This document shows, piece after piece, positions 42,604 to 49,880 of a stretch of 64,000 bases of DNA. The position numbers and the translations under genes are program-made. Each line of letters opens with the position of its first letter. Position 1 is the first letter of the stretch. Under the pieces are notes generated by a model. The model was not told the DNA's origin. It did not search any database and was given only the letters and a program-made list of their open reading frames with translations. The DNA is taken from contig NZ_VDGT01000023.1 in the NCBI RefSeq assembly GCF_006335015.1, forward strand, positions 1 through 64,000, written 5' to 3'. The DNA is from Streptomyces sedi (lineage in GTDB: Bacteria; Actinomycetota; Actinomycetes; Streptomycetales; Streptomycetaceae).

Positions 42604-43788
42604 GTGTTCGGCATCATCAGACCCTGTCAGCACCGCTTGTCCCGGGGGCTGCGCGAGGAGTGGACGGCCCACCTGTGCGGCCTCTGCCTCGCGTTGCGCG
42701 GGACGCACGGCCAGGCGGCCAGGGTCGCCACCAACTACGACGGGCTGCTGGTCTCGGTGCTGCACGACGCCCAGCTGCCGGCGCCGCGCCCCGGCGGGCG
42801 GCGCACCGCCGGCCCCTGCCCGCTGCGCGGGATGCGCACCGCCTCGGTCGCCGAGGGCCCGGGTGCCCAACTGGCCGCTGCGGTCTCCCTGGTGCTGGCC
42901 TCGGCCAAGATCAGGGACCATGTGGCGGACGGCGACGGCCCGTTCCGCCGCCGGCCGCTCGCCGTGGCCGCCACCCGGGTCGCCGGGAGCTGGGACGCGG
43001 CGGGCGCCAGGGGCGGCGCCGGCGTCGGCTTCGACACGGGGGTGCTGGTCGAGGCGGTGGAACGGCAGCAGTCCATCGAGGAACGCACCGCGCTCGGCAG
43101 CCCCCTGCTGGCCGTCACCGAGCCCACCGAGACCGCCACCTCCGCCGTCTTCGCCCACACCGCGCATCTCGCCGGGCGCCCGGGGAACGCGGTGCCGCTG
43201 GCGGAGGCCGGCCGGCTCTTCGGCCGGCTCGCCCATCTGCTGGACGCCGTCGAGGACCTGGCGTCCGACCGCGCCGCCGGCCTGTGGAACCCGATCGACG
43301 TCACCGCCACCCCGGCCGCCGAGGTCCGCCGGCTCTGCGACGACGCGGTGCGCGGCGTCCGACTCGCCCTGGCCGACTGCGAGTTCGGCGACGGCAGGCT
43401 GGCGCACACGCTGCTGGTCCACGAGCTGGAACGGGCCGTGGAGCGCGGCTTCGGCGCGGCCTGCTCCCACGCCTCCGGCTCCCACGCCCCGGGCCCCTAC
43501 GCCCCGGGTCCGCCCGCCCCCGGCGGCCCCGGCGGTGGCTTCGGGCCGCCGCCGCCCCCGACCGGGAAGCCGCCGCTGATCCGCGGCCGGCTGGCCGGCT
43601 GCGCGGTGTGGACCGGACTCTTCTGCACCTGCCAGGTCTGCTGCCGCTCGGAGTACCAGGAGCCGTGGCGCGGCCGGGGCCGCGAGGGGTGGTGCCACAA
43701 GTGCGGTGACTGCTGCGACTGCTGTGACTGCTGCCGGTGCTGCAACTGCGGCGGTGGCGACGGCTGCTCCTGCGACTGCAACTGCTGA
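42604..43788 (+). CDS. DUF5685 family protein with extreme Cys-rich C-terminal tail
   Basis: A 394-residue protein. It begins MFGIIRPCQHRLSRGLREEW with HLCGLCLALRGTHGQAARVA, then a helical domain typical of DUF5685. A Pro/Gly-rich linker (residues ~305-335) leads to FCTCQVCCRSEYQEPW. Residues 364-394 contain 15 cysteines in 31 positions as CC, CxC and CxxC units. The tail would be a metal-binding or disulfide/thiolate cluster. There is no signal peptide. The function is unknown. The GTG start has GGGGAG a few bases upstream. The neighbours (proteases, chaplin) belong to the aerial-growth/secretome repertoire, but no operon link is evident. Confidence 0.8.
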   Translation: MFGIIRPCQHRLSRGLREEWTAHLCGLCLALRGTHGQAARVATNYDGLLVSVLHDAQLPAPRPGGRRTAGPCPLRGMRTASVAEGPGAQLAAAVSLVLASAKIRDHVADGDGPFRRRPLAVAATRVAGSWDAAGARGGAGVGFDTGVLVEAVERQQSIEERTALGSPLLAVTEPTETATSAVFAHTAHLAGRPGNAVPLAEAGRLFGRLAHLLDAVEDLASDRAAGLWNPIDVTATPAAEVRRLCDDAVRGVRLALADCEFGDGRLAHTLLVHELERAVERGFGAACSHASGSHAPGPYAPGPPAPGGPGGGFGPPPPPTGKPPLIRGRLAGCAVWTGLFCTCQVCCRSEYQEPWRGRGREGWCHKCGDCCDCCDCCRCCNCGGGDGCSCDCNC

Positions 43789-43899
43789 GGGGCGCGCGGC
43801 GCTGGACGACACGCCTCCGAGTGGAGTAATGCCCAGGTCGGCGGCGGGGCTCGCGGTGAGATCTTCCCGTTCAGTTCTTCCTCACCGAGGGGTAACCCC

Positions 43900-44232
43900 A
43901 TGCGTCTTCGCACCGCTGCGGCCGTCACGGCCGTTGCCTGCACCGTCGTTCTCGGCGCCGGATCGGCCGCCTCCGCCACCGAGCAGCACTCGCCCCGCAC
44001 GATCTCCGACCACGGGGACAAGGGCGACAAGCACGACAAGGGTGACAAGCACGGCAAGGGTGGGCACCACAGCGGTGCCGGCGCCGTCGGCTTCGCCGCT
44101 GGTTCGCCCGGCGTGCTGTCCGGCAACAACATCCAGGTCCCGATCCACATCCCCGTGAACGTCTGCGGGAACTCGATCAACCTCATCGGCCTGCTCAACC
44201 CGGCCAGCGGCAACATCTGCGTCAACGCCTGA
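43900..44232 (+). CDS. chaplin with Asp/Lys/His-rich linker
   Basis: A 110-residue secreted protein. The signal peptide is 1-26 (cleavage near ASA-TEQ). Residues ~34-58 are a hydrophilic linker of GDK, HDK and HGK repeats. Residues ~68-110 form one chaplin domain: GSPGVLSGNNIQVPIHIPVN, CGNSINLIGLLNPASGNIC. Cys89 and Cys107 form the expected disulfide. Chaplins assemble into amyloid-like fibrils that coat aerial hyphae and spores. There is no LAXTG sorting signal, so it is of the short type, but the linker nearly doubles the mature length. GAGGGG precedes the ATG. It probably associates with cell-wall-anchored long chaplins encoded elsewhere. Confidence 0.93.
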   Translation: MRLRTAAAVTAVACTVVLGAGSAASATEQHSPRTISDHGDKGDKHDKGDKHGKGGHHSGAGAVGFAAGSPGVLSGNNIQVPIHIPVNVCGNSINLIGLLNPASGNICVNA

Positions 44233-44264
44233 CCCGACGCACCCGCCGTACCCGACGTGACGAA

Positions 44265-44308
44265 GGTGGCCCGCGTCCCGGTTCCCACGAACCGGGACGC
44301 GGGCCACC
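44265..44308. terminator. bidirectional 19-bp hairpin terminator
   Basis: A perfect 19-bp stem (44265-44283 with 44290-44308) and a 6-base loop lie between the convergent chaplin and asd genes. It is one of the strongest hairpins of the window and has no T tract. Confidence 0.9.
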
Positions 44309-44326
44309 GCCCGTTCCGCGCGGGCC

Positions 44327-45355
44327 TCAGCCCAGCTCGGCGGCCACCAGCTCCGCGATCTGCACCGCGTTGAGCGCCGCGCCCTTGCGGAGGTTGTCCC
44401 CGGAGACGAAGAGCGAGAGCCCGTTCTCCACCGTCTCGTCCCTGCGCACGCGCCCCACGAACGAGACGTCGCGACCGGCGGCCTGGAGCGGGGTCGGGAT
44501 GTCGGAGAGCGCCACGCCCTCCGCCTCGCCGAGCAGTTCGAGCGCCCGGCGCGGGGTGAGGGGGCGGGCGAAGCGGGCGTTGAGCTGGAGCGAGTGGCCG
44601 GTGAAGACGGGGACCCGCACGCAGGTGCCGGCGACCGGCAACCCGGGGATCTCCAGGATCTTGCGGGTCTCGTTGCGGAGCTTCTGCTCCTCGTCGGTCT
44701 CCTCCAGGCCGTCGTCCACGATCGAACCGGCCATCGGCAGCACGTTGAACGCGATCGGCCGCACATACTGCTCGGGCGCGGGGAAGTCGACCGCCGCGCC
44801 GTCGAAGGTGAGCGCCGTCGCGTCCTGGGCCAGCGCGGACTTCGCCTGGGCGTGCAACTCGGCGACGCCGCTCAGCCCGCTGCCGGAGACCGCCTGGTAG
44901 GTCGTGGCCACCAGCGCGGACAGCTCCGCCTCGCGGTGCAGCGGTCGCAGCACCGGCATGGCCGCCATGGTGGTGCAGTTGGGGTTGGCGATGATGCCCT
45001 TGGGGCGCTCCGCGATCGCGTGCGGGTTGACCTCGGAGACGACCAGCGGGACCTCGGGGTCCATCCGCCAGGCCGAGGAGTTGTCGATCACCACGGCGCC
45101 GGCGGCGGCGACCTTCTCGGCCAGCGCCTTGGAGGTGCTCTTCCCCGCGGAGAAGAGGGCGATGTCGAGGTCGGAGAAGTCGGCCGTGGCCGCGTCCTCG
45201 ACGGTGACCTCACCGTCGCCCCACGGGAGGGTGCGACCGGCCGAACGGGCCGAGGCGAAGAGCCGCAGCCGCTCCACCGGGAACTTCCGTTCGGCGAGAA
45301 TCGCGCGCATCACGCCGCCGACCTGTCCGGTCGCGCCAACGATCCCGATCTTCAT
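44327..45355 (-). CDS. asd: aspartate-semialdehyde dehydrogenase
   Basis: A 342-residue NADPH enzyme that reduces beta-aspartyl phosphate in the Lys/Met/Thr/DAP pathway. MKIGIVGATGQVGGVMRAIL is the NADP-binding start. The catalytic Cys lies in IIANPNCTTMAAMPVLRPLH, and FTGHSLQLNARFARPL contains the active-site His region. AGGAG lies 5 bases before ATG 45355. The usual partner, aspartokinase, is not in the window. It supplies lysine, the precursor consumed by DesA, though that is only a metabolic connection. Confidence 0.95.
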   Translation of the reverse strand: MKIGIVGATGQVGGVMRAILAERKFPVERLRLFASARSAGRTLPWGDGEVTVEDAATADFSDLDIALFSAGKSTSKALAEKVAAAGAVVIDNSSAWRMDPEVPLVVSEVNPHAIAERPKGIIANPNCTTMAAMPVLRPLHREAELSALVATTYQAVSGSGLSGVAELHAQAKSALAQDATALTFDGAAVDFPAPEQYVRPIAFNVLPMAGSIVDDGLEETDEEQKLRNETRKILEIPGLPVAGTCVRVPVFTGHSLQLNARFARPLTPRRALELLGEAEGVALSDIPTPLQAAGRDVSFVGRVRRDETVENGLSLFVSGDNLRKGAALNAVQIAELVAAELG

Positions 45356-45463
45356 GGGGCTCCTTACCTCGGTGCTGGTAGCCGTCTTCCGCCTCCTACC
45401 CTGCCCGCTGGAACTCCTGCCAGCCAGTTCTTTGACGCTGGTCACACTCCCGGCACGCCGCGG

Positions 45464-46393
45464 TCACCCCGGGGAGCCGCCGTCCCCGGCGCGTTCGGCG
45501 CGGTACGCGCCGGGCGGCACCCCGTAGCGCTCCCGGAAGAGCCGGCTGAAGTGGAACGCGCTGGCGAAGCCGGCGGAGGCCGCCACCCTGGCCACCGAGA
45601 GGTCGGTGACCTCCAACAGCCGTGCCGCGTGCCGCAGTCGGGCCTCGCGCAGCGCCCGCATCGGCGGCTGGCCGAGCTGCTCGGCGAAGAGGTGTGCCAG
45701 CCGGGAGGGGGAGAGCGCCACCCGGGCGGCCAGCGACGCCACGGTGTGCGGGGCGCCCGGGTCGGCCGCGATCAACGCCGCGACCCGGCGCACCCTGGCG
45801 TCCACGCCGTCGCGCGCCACCGGCTGCGCGCCGGGGGCGCGCGCGGTGGAGCCGGCCAGCACCACGATCTCCTCCAGCGCGCCCAGCGCCAGCTCCCTGG
45901 CCGCCGAGCCGTGCGCCACCGCCACGGGCCCCGGCGCCTCGGCCGGCCGGGGCGCGGGCCCCGGGGCCTCGCCCGACCAGCGGGCGTCGGCCGCCATCCG
46001 CGCGAAGGCGCCGGCGATCCGCGCCCGCGCGAACTCCGGGACGCCGCGCACCGCGTAGAGCCCGCCGCCGGCCGAGCGGTGCGGGCGCAGCCAGCCGGCC
46101 CAGGCGGGCCTGGCCTGGCAGTGCACCCACCAGAAGGCCCACCGCTCCGCGCCCTCGGCGACCGCGTACCTGTGGGGCGCCCGGGGGCCGAGGGCGACCA
46201 GGTCGCCGGGGCCGGCCGTGGTCTCGTCGGGCCCCTGACGCAGCAGGCCGGTGCCGGCGACGGTCCAGGTGAAGAGCCAGCTGTCCGCGCCGCGCGGGCG
46301 GCCGACGGCGTAGCCGGGCCGCTCGTCGAAGTACCCCACGGTCAGCAGCCCGGGCGGGGGAGCAGCAGCCCCGGGCAGGTCCCCAGCGTTCAC
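45464..46393 (-). CDS. AraC-family transcriptional regulator
   Basis: A 309-residue regulator. The N-terminal AraC-type cupin sensor domain has YFDERPGYAVGRPRGADSWL, a WVHCQARPAW segment and GPGDLVALGPRAPHRY. The C-terminal double helix-turn-helix has VASLAARVALSPSRLAHLFA and VARVAASAGFASAFHFSRLF, then RERYGVPPGAYR. GTG 46393 was chosen because GGAGG lies 6 bases upstream; the ATG at 46399 directly abuts it. It is divergent from the phytanoyl-CoA-dioxygenase-like gene with about 200 bases between, so it probably controls that gene in response to a sugar-like ligand. Confidence 0.9.
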   Translation of the reverse strand: MNAGDLPGAAAPPPGLLTVGYFDERPGYAVGRPRGADSWLFTWTVAGTGLLRQGPDETTAGPGDLVALGPRAPHRYAVAEGAERWAFWWVHCQARPAWAGWLRPHRSAGGGLYAVRGVPEFARARIAGAFARMAADARWSGEAPGPAPRPAEAPGPVAVAHGSAARELALGALEEIVVLAGSTARAPGAQPVARDGVDARVRRVAALIAADPGAPHTVASLAARVALSPSRLAHLFAEQLGQPPMRALREARLRHAARLLEVTDLSVARVAASAGFASAFHFSRLFRERYGVPPGAYRAERAGDGGSPG

Positions 46394-46590
46394 GGGCATC
46401 CTCCAGGCCACCGGGCGCGCCTAGCGTCGGAACGGACAACGAAGCGAACGGTCGAGGCCAACGGCCGCGGGAACGGGCCGTGGGGAGCCGCGCGACCGTC
46501 GAGGTGCGAGCCAAACAGACATCCCCGGCACACGCCACCCCGTCAGGAACAAGCGACGAAGACGACGACGGCACCAGCGGGAGCGATGAG
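46394..46590. promoter_or_regulatory. divergent araC/phyH control region with repeated gaacgg
   Basis: The hexamer gaacgg (or aacgg) occurs at 46430, 46446, 46460 and 46471 in the same orientation, spaced by about one to one and a half helical turns. This is the pattern expected of AraC-family half-sites. No clear -35/-10 pair was identified. Confidence 0.35.
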
Positions 46591-47439
46591 ATGACTACAG
46601 CCGAGACCCACCGAGCCACCGACGACACGGAAGGAGCGCTGCCGCAGTCCGAGCGGCTGCGCTTCCAGGAGCAGGGGTTCCTGGTGCTGCGCGGGCTCTT
46701 CGCGCGCGAGGAGATCGAGGAGCTGCGGGCCGAGTTCACGGCGATCGGCGAGGGCGGCCGGGTGCCGGGGCACTTCGAGCCGAGGGAACCGGTACCCGGC
46801 GAGCCCGAGGACCCCCTGGCGCGGCTGCCCCGGGTGATGCACCCGCACCAGATCAGCCAACTGGCGCTGCGCTGGCTGCTGGACGCCAGGCTGCGCGTGG
46901 TGCTGGAGGGGCTGCTGGGGGAGGAGCCGCTGGCCGCGCAGAGCATGTTCTACTACAAGCCGCCGGGCGCCAGGGGGCAGGCGCTGCACCAGGACAACTT
47001 CTATCTGCGGGTCGAACCCGGCACCTGCGTGGCGGCCTGGGTGGCCTGCGACCTGATCGACCGTGACAACGGCGGTCTGGAAGTGGTTCCCGGCACCCAT
47101 GAGATGGACATCTTCTGCCCGGAAGAGGCCGATCCGACGCTCTCCTTCGTGCGGGAGTACGTTCCCCCGCCGCCCGGGCTGGCCGCGGTGCCGGTCGACA
47201 TGGAACCGGGCGACGTGCTGTTCTTCAACGGCAGCCTGGTCCACGGCTCGCAGCCCAACCGCACGGCCGACCGGTTCCGCCGCTCGTTCATCTGCCACTA
47301 CGTGGGGCGTTCCACGGAGCGGATCGGGACCTGGTACCCGACCATGGCGATGAGCGGCGACCGGGTGCGGCTGCCGGAGAGCGTGGGCGCCGGCCCCTGC
47401 GGGACGGAGTTCGACGACGGCGGGCGCGCGCCGCACTGA
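46591..47439 (+). CDS. phytanoyl-CoA dioxygenase (PhyH)-family protein
   Basis: A 282-residue non-heme Fe(II)/2-oxoglutarate-dependent oxygenase. LRFQEQGFLVLRGLFAREEI is the family start. LHQDNFYLR gives the H-x-D iron ligands, GGLEVVPGTHEMD follows, and VHGSQPNRTADRFRRSFICH provides the distal His and the 2-oxoglutarate Arg. GGGAG lies about 8 bases before ATG 46591. Substrates of bacterial PhyH proteins vary widely, so no reaction is assigned. It is divergent from the AraC regulator. Confidence 0.85.
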   Translation: MTTAETHRATDDTEGALPQSERLRFQEQGFLVLRGLFAREEIEELRAEFTAIGEGGRVPGHFEPREPVPGEPEDPLARLPRVMHPHQISQLALRWLLDARLRVVLEGLLGEEPLAAQSMFYYKPPGARGQALHQDNFYLRVEPGTCVAAWVACDLIDRDNGGLEVVPGTHEMDIFCPEEADPTLSFVREYVPPPPGLAAVPVDMEPGDVLFFNGSLVHGSQPNRTADRFRRSFICHYVGRSTERIGTWYPTMAMSGDRVRLPESVGAGPCGTEFDDGGRAPH

Positions 47440-47533
47440 CCGGCGCGCGCCCGACCCCGCACGCCCCCGGCCGGCCCTGACCCCGGCCGGGGGACAATGG
47501 GGCGCACGAGGAACCACGGGACCACGGGGACCC

Positions 47534-48406
47534 GTGGGACGAAACGACGGGGGTGTCGCGGTGGCGGACGGGACGGCGCCGGTGACGGCGGGCGCGCGGC
47601 GGCGGCTGGCGCTGGTCGGCGACTGCGCCGACTGCCACGGGCTGTGCTGTGTGGCGCTGCCGTTCACCGCCTCGGCGGACTTCGCGCGGAGCAAGCCGGC
47701 CGGCACCCCGTGCGGTCATCTGGGCGCCGACTCCGGCTGCGGCATCCACGCGAGGCTGCGGGACTCCGGCTACGCGGGGTGCGCGGTCTTCGACTGCTTC
47801 GGCGCCGGCCAGCGGGTCTCCCAGGTCACCTTCGGCGGCCGGGACTGGCGCGAGGACCCGGGGCTGGCGCGGCGGATGTTCGCGGTCTTCCCGGTGCAGC
47901 GCCAGCTCCACGAGCTGCTGTGGTACCTGACGGTCGCCCGTTCGCTGCCCGCCGCCGCCCCGTTCGCCGACCGCCTCGCCCCGGCGCTGGCCGAGACGGA
48001 GCGGCTGGTCGACGCCGAGGCGGACGAGCTGCTGGCGCTGGACGTGGCGGCGCACCGCGCCGGGATCAACGAGCTGCTGCTCGCGGTGAGCGAGCGCGCC
48101 AGGGCCGGGCTGCCGGCCGCGCGCCGCTACCGCAGGGGCGCCGACCTGGTCGGCGCGCGGCTGCGCCGGGCGGACCTGCGCGGCGCCAATCTGCGGGGCG
48201 CGCTGCTGCTCGCGGCCGAGCTGGGCGGGGCGGACCTGCGCCGGGCGGATCTGATCGGCGCGGACCTGCGCGCCGCGGACCTGCGCGGCGCCCGTCTGGA
48301 CGGCGCGCTCTTCGTCACCCAGGCCCAGCTGAACGCGGCGCGCGGCGACGAGGCGACGACCGTCCCCGAGGGGCTGACCCGGCCGGCGCACTGGCGGGCT
48401 GCCTGA
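47534..48406 (+). CDS. pentapeptide-repeat protein with N-terminal Cys cluster
   Basis: A 290-residue protein. Residues ~30-95 contain nine cysteines (CADCHGLCCVALPF, then GTPCGHLGADSGCGIH and GCAVFDCFG), resembling zinc- or iron-sulfur-binding YkgJ-type clusters. Residues ~190-260 are pentapeptide repeats of A(D/N)LRG type (GADLVGARLRRADLRGANLR, then GADLRRADLIGADLRAADLR), which fold as a right-handed quadrilateral helix. Pentapeptide proteins can mimic DNA, but here the array is short. The start is GTG 47534 or GTG 47561, neither with a strong ribosome binding site. The function is unknown. Confidence 0.8.
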   Translation: MGRNDGGVAVADGTAPVTAGARRRLALVGDCADCHGLCCVALPFTASADFARSKPAGTPCGHLGADSGCGIHARLRDSGYAGCAVFDCFGAGQRVSQVTFGGRDWREDPGLARRMFAVFPVQRQLHELLWYLTVARSLPAAAPFADRLAPALAETERLVDAEADELLALDVAAHRAGINELLLAVSERARAGLPAARRYRRGADLVGARLRRADLRGANLRGALLLAAELGGADLRRADLIGADLRAADLRGARLDGALFVTQAQLNAARGDEATTVPEGLTRPAHWRAA

Positions 48407-48451
48407 CCCTGCACGGGGCCCGGACACGGCCAGGGGCCGGGACATGGCGAA

Positions 48452-48485
48452 GGGCCCCGCCCCCGTGAGAACGGGGACGGGGCCC
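48452..48485. terminator. bidirectional hairpin terminator
   Basis: GGGCCCCGCCCCCGT (48452-48466) pairs with ACGGGGACGGGGCCC (48471-48485), with one mismatch and a GAGA tetraloop. It separates the convergent pentapeptide and cold-shock genes. Confidence 0.85.
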
Positions 48486-48505
48486 TGGCACGCCGTGGGG
48501 CGAGA

Positions 48506-48709
48506 TCAGGCGGGAACGATGTTCTCCGCCTGCGGGCCCTTCTGGCCCTGGGTCACGTCGAAGGTCACCTTCTGGCCCTCGTGCAGCTCACGGAAACCGG
48601 AGCCCGAGATGTTGGAGTAGTGGGCGAACACGTCGGCGCCGCCACCCTCCTGCTCGATGAAGCCGAAGCCCTTTTCGGCGTTGAACCACTTGACGGTGCC
48701 TGAAGCCAT
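48506..48709 (-). CDS. cold-shock protein (CspA family)
   Basis: A 67-residue OB-fold RNA/DNA-binding protein. MASGTVKWFNAEKGFGFIEQ contains RNP1 (KGFGFI), DVFAHYSNI is RNP2, and the end is FDVTQGQKGPQAENIVPA. It acts as an RNA chaperone. GGAG lies about 10 bases before the ATG. The leader is long (see 48710-48921). The protein is near-identical to the common Streptomyces Csp family; which paralogue it is cannot be told. Confidence 0.95.
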   Translation of the reverse strand: MASGTVKWFNAEKGFGFIEQEGGGADVFAHYSNISGSGFRELHEGQKVTFDVTQGQKGPQAENIVPA

Positions 48710-48921
48710 CCCTGCGTCTCCTTCGGGGGCAGACCCGGAACCGCACCTTGCGGAGCCGGAGTCGCTGTGATGATTTCCCCCTTCCGGAAACAACCGGAAA
48801 ATGAAAAAAGGTGCCCACCGAACGTAGTAACGGACGGGAAGAGCACCTGAAATTCTTGGGAACCACAACTGCAACTTCCGCCACCGTAGCACAGCGGAGC
48901 GGTCCGCGTCCGGTGCTCCCG
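48710..48921 (-). promoter_or_regulatory. long 5' leader/promoter region of the csp gene
   Basis: About 210 bases precede the csp ATG without coding content, AT-richer than the surroundings and containing an A/T-rich patch (48800-48812). Long structured leaders are known for csp genes, where they sense temperature. An inverted repeat TTTCCGG near 48782 to CCGGAAA near 48796 could form a small hairpin. The promoter itself could not be fixed. Confidence 0.45.
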
Positions 48922-49602
48922 TCAGGCGTGGGCGCCCAGCAGCGCGGGCAGTTCGCGCATGTCGTGGAAGACGGTGGTGCGGGGGCCGGCGAGCCAGTCG
49001 GCGGGGGTCAGTCCGCCCGCGTAGCCGAAGGCGCGCATCCCGGCGGCGCGGGCGGCGCGCACGCCGTACTGGCTGTCCTCGACCACCGCGCAGCGGGCCG
49101 GCGGCACGCCCATCCGCCGCGCCGCGTGCAGGAAGAGGTCGGGCTCGGGCTTGCCCCGTTCCACCTCGCTGGCGCTGAAGATCCGGCCCTCGAACCTGGC
49201 GCGCAGCCCGGTGCGCCCCAGGGTGCGGCGCATCTTGTCGTGGCTCCCGCTGGAGGCGATGCAGGACAGCGGTATCGGCAGCGCGTCCAGCGCCTCGGAG
49301 ACGCCGGCCACCTCGGCCAGCTCGGCGTCGATCACGCGGGCCAGCCGGGCCCGGTACTCCTCGCCCCAGCGGACGGCCAGCTCCTCGCCGAGCCGTTCGG
49401 CGATCTGTCGCGCGACCGCGCGCTCGGAGCGGCCGAGGAAGCGGTCGACCACCTCGTCCTCGGTCAACGGCCAGCCCAGCTCGGCGCCCAGCTCCAGGCA
49501 GACCTTCAGGGCCAGCGGCTCGCTGTCCACGAGCACGCCGTCGCAGTCGAAGATCACCAGGTCGAACGAGGGGTCGAGCGGGGGTACGGGGGGAGTCGCC
49601 AC
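48922..49602 (-). CDS. HAD-family phosphatase (beta-phosphoglucomutase-like)
   Basis: A 226-residue HAD subfamily IA hydrolase. Motif I is LVIFDCDGVLVDSEPLALKV, motif II is CIASSGSHDKM, and motifs III/IV are GKPEPDLFLHAARRMGVPPA and CAVVEDSQYGVRAARAAGMR. A helical cap lies between motifs I and II. It probably acts on a phosphosugar or similar small substrate, not further resolvable. The start is GTG. It is transcribed leftwards towards csp and is divergent from dnaE2. Confidence 0.88.
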   Translation of the reverse strand: MATPPVPPLDPSFDLVIFDCDGVLVDSEPLALKVCLELGAELGWPLTEDEVVDRFLGRSERAVARQIAERLGEELAVRWGEEYRARLARVIDAELAEVAGVSEALDALPIPLSCIASSGSHDKMRRTLGRTGLRARFEGRIFSASEVERGKPEPDLFLHAARRMGVPPARCAVVEDSQYGVRAARAAGMRAFGYAGGLTPADWLAGPRTTVFHDMRELPALLGAHA

Positions 49603-49777
49603 CCGGGAAGCCTAACGCGCGAGGCGTGCGCCCAGGGGCGTGAGAAGCCTCGCACGCGCGGGGCGCGGAATCCGGGGCGGGTGGACAACTCGGGGCGCCG
49701 CGCGGGGCGTTGCCCGCCCGTCGCTTTTCGGCCAGTCAAGATCACCGAAAGCCCGGGTGACCTGCGAAGGACATCAC

Positions 49778-49793
49778 TCGCACACGCGTTCGA
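49778..49793. promoter_or_regulatory. LexA/SOS-type box upstream of dnaE2
   Basis: TCGCACACGCGTTCGA matches TCGAAC-N4-GTTCGA at 11 of 12 defined positions. A good -10 (TATGGT, 49803-49808) follows 9 bases later, so a bound LexA would cover the -35 region. The next gene is dnaE2, a classical SOS gene in actinobacteria. Confidence 0.8.
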
Positions 49794-49880
49794 TGGCTGG
49801 TTTATGGTGGACCGGAACGGCGGGGGAGACGGGCCGGAGGACGGCCTGGGGGGCGGTGCGCGAAGAGAGGCGGTGCGGCG

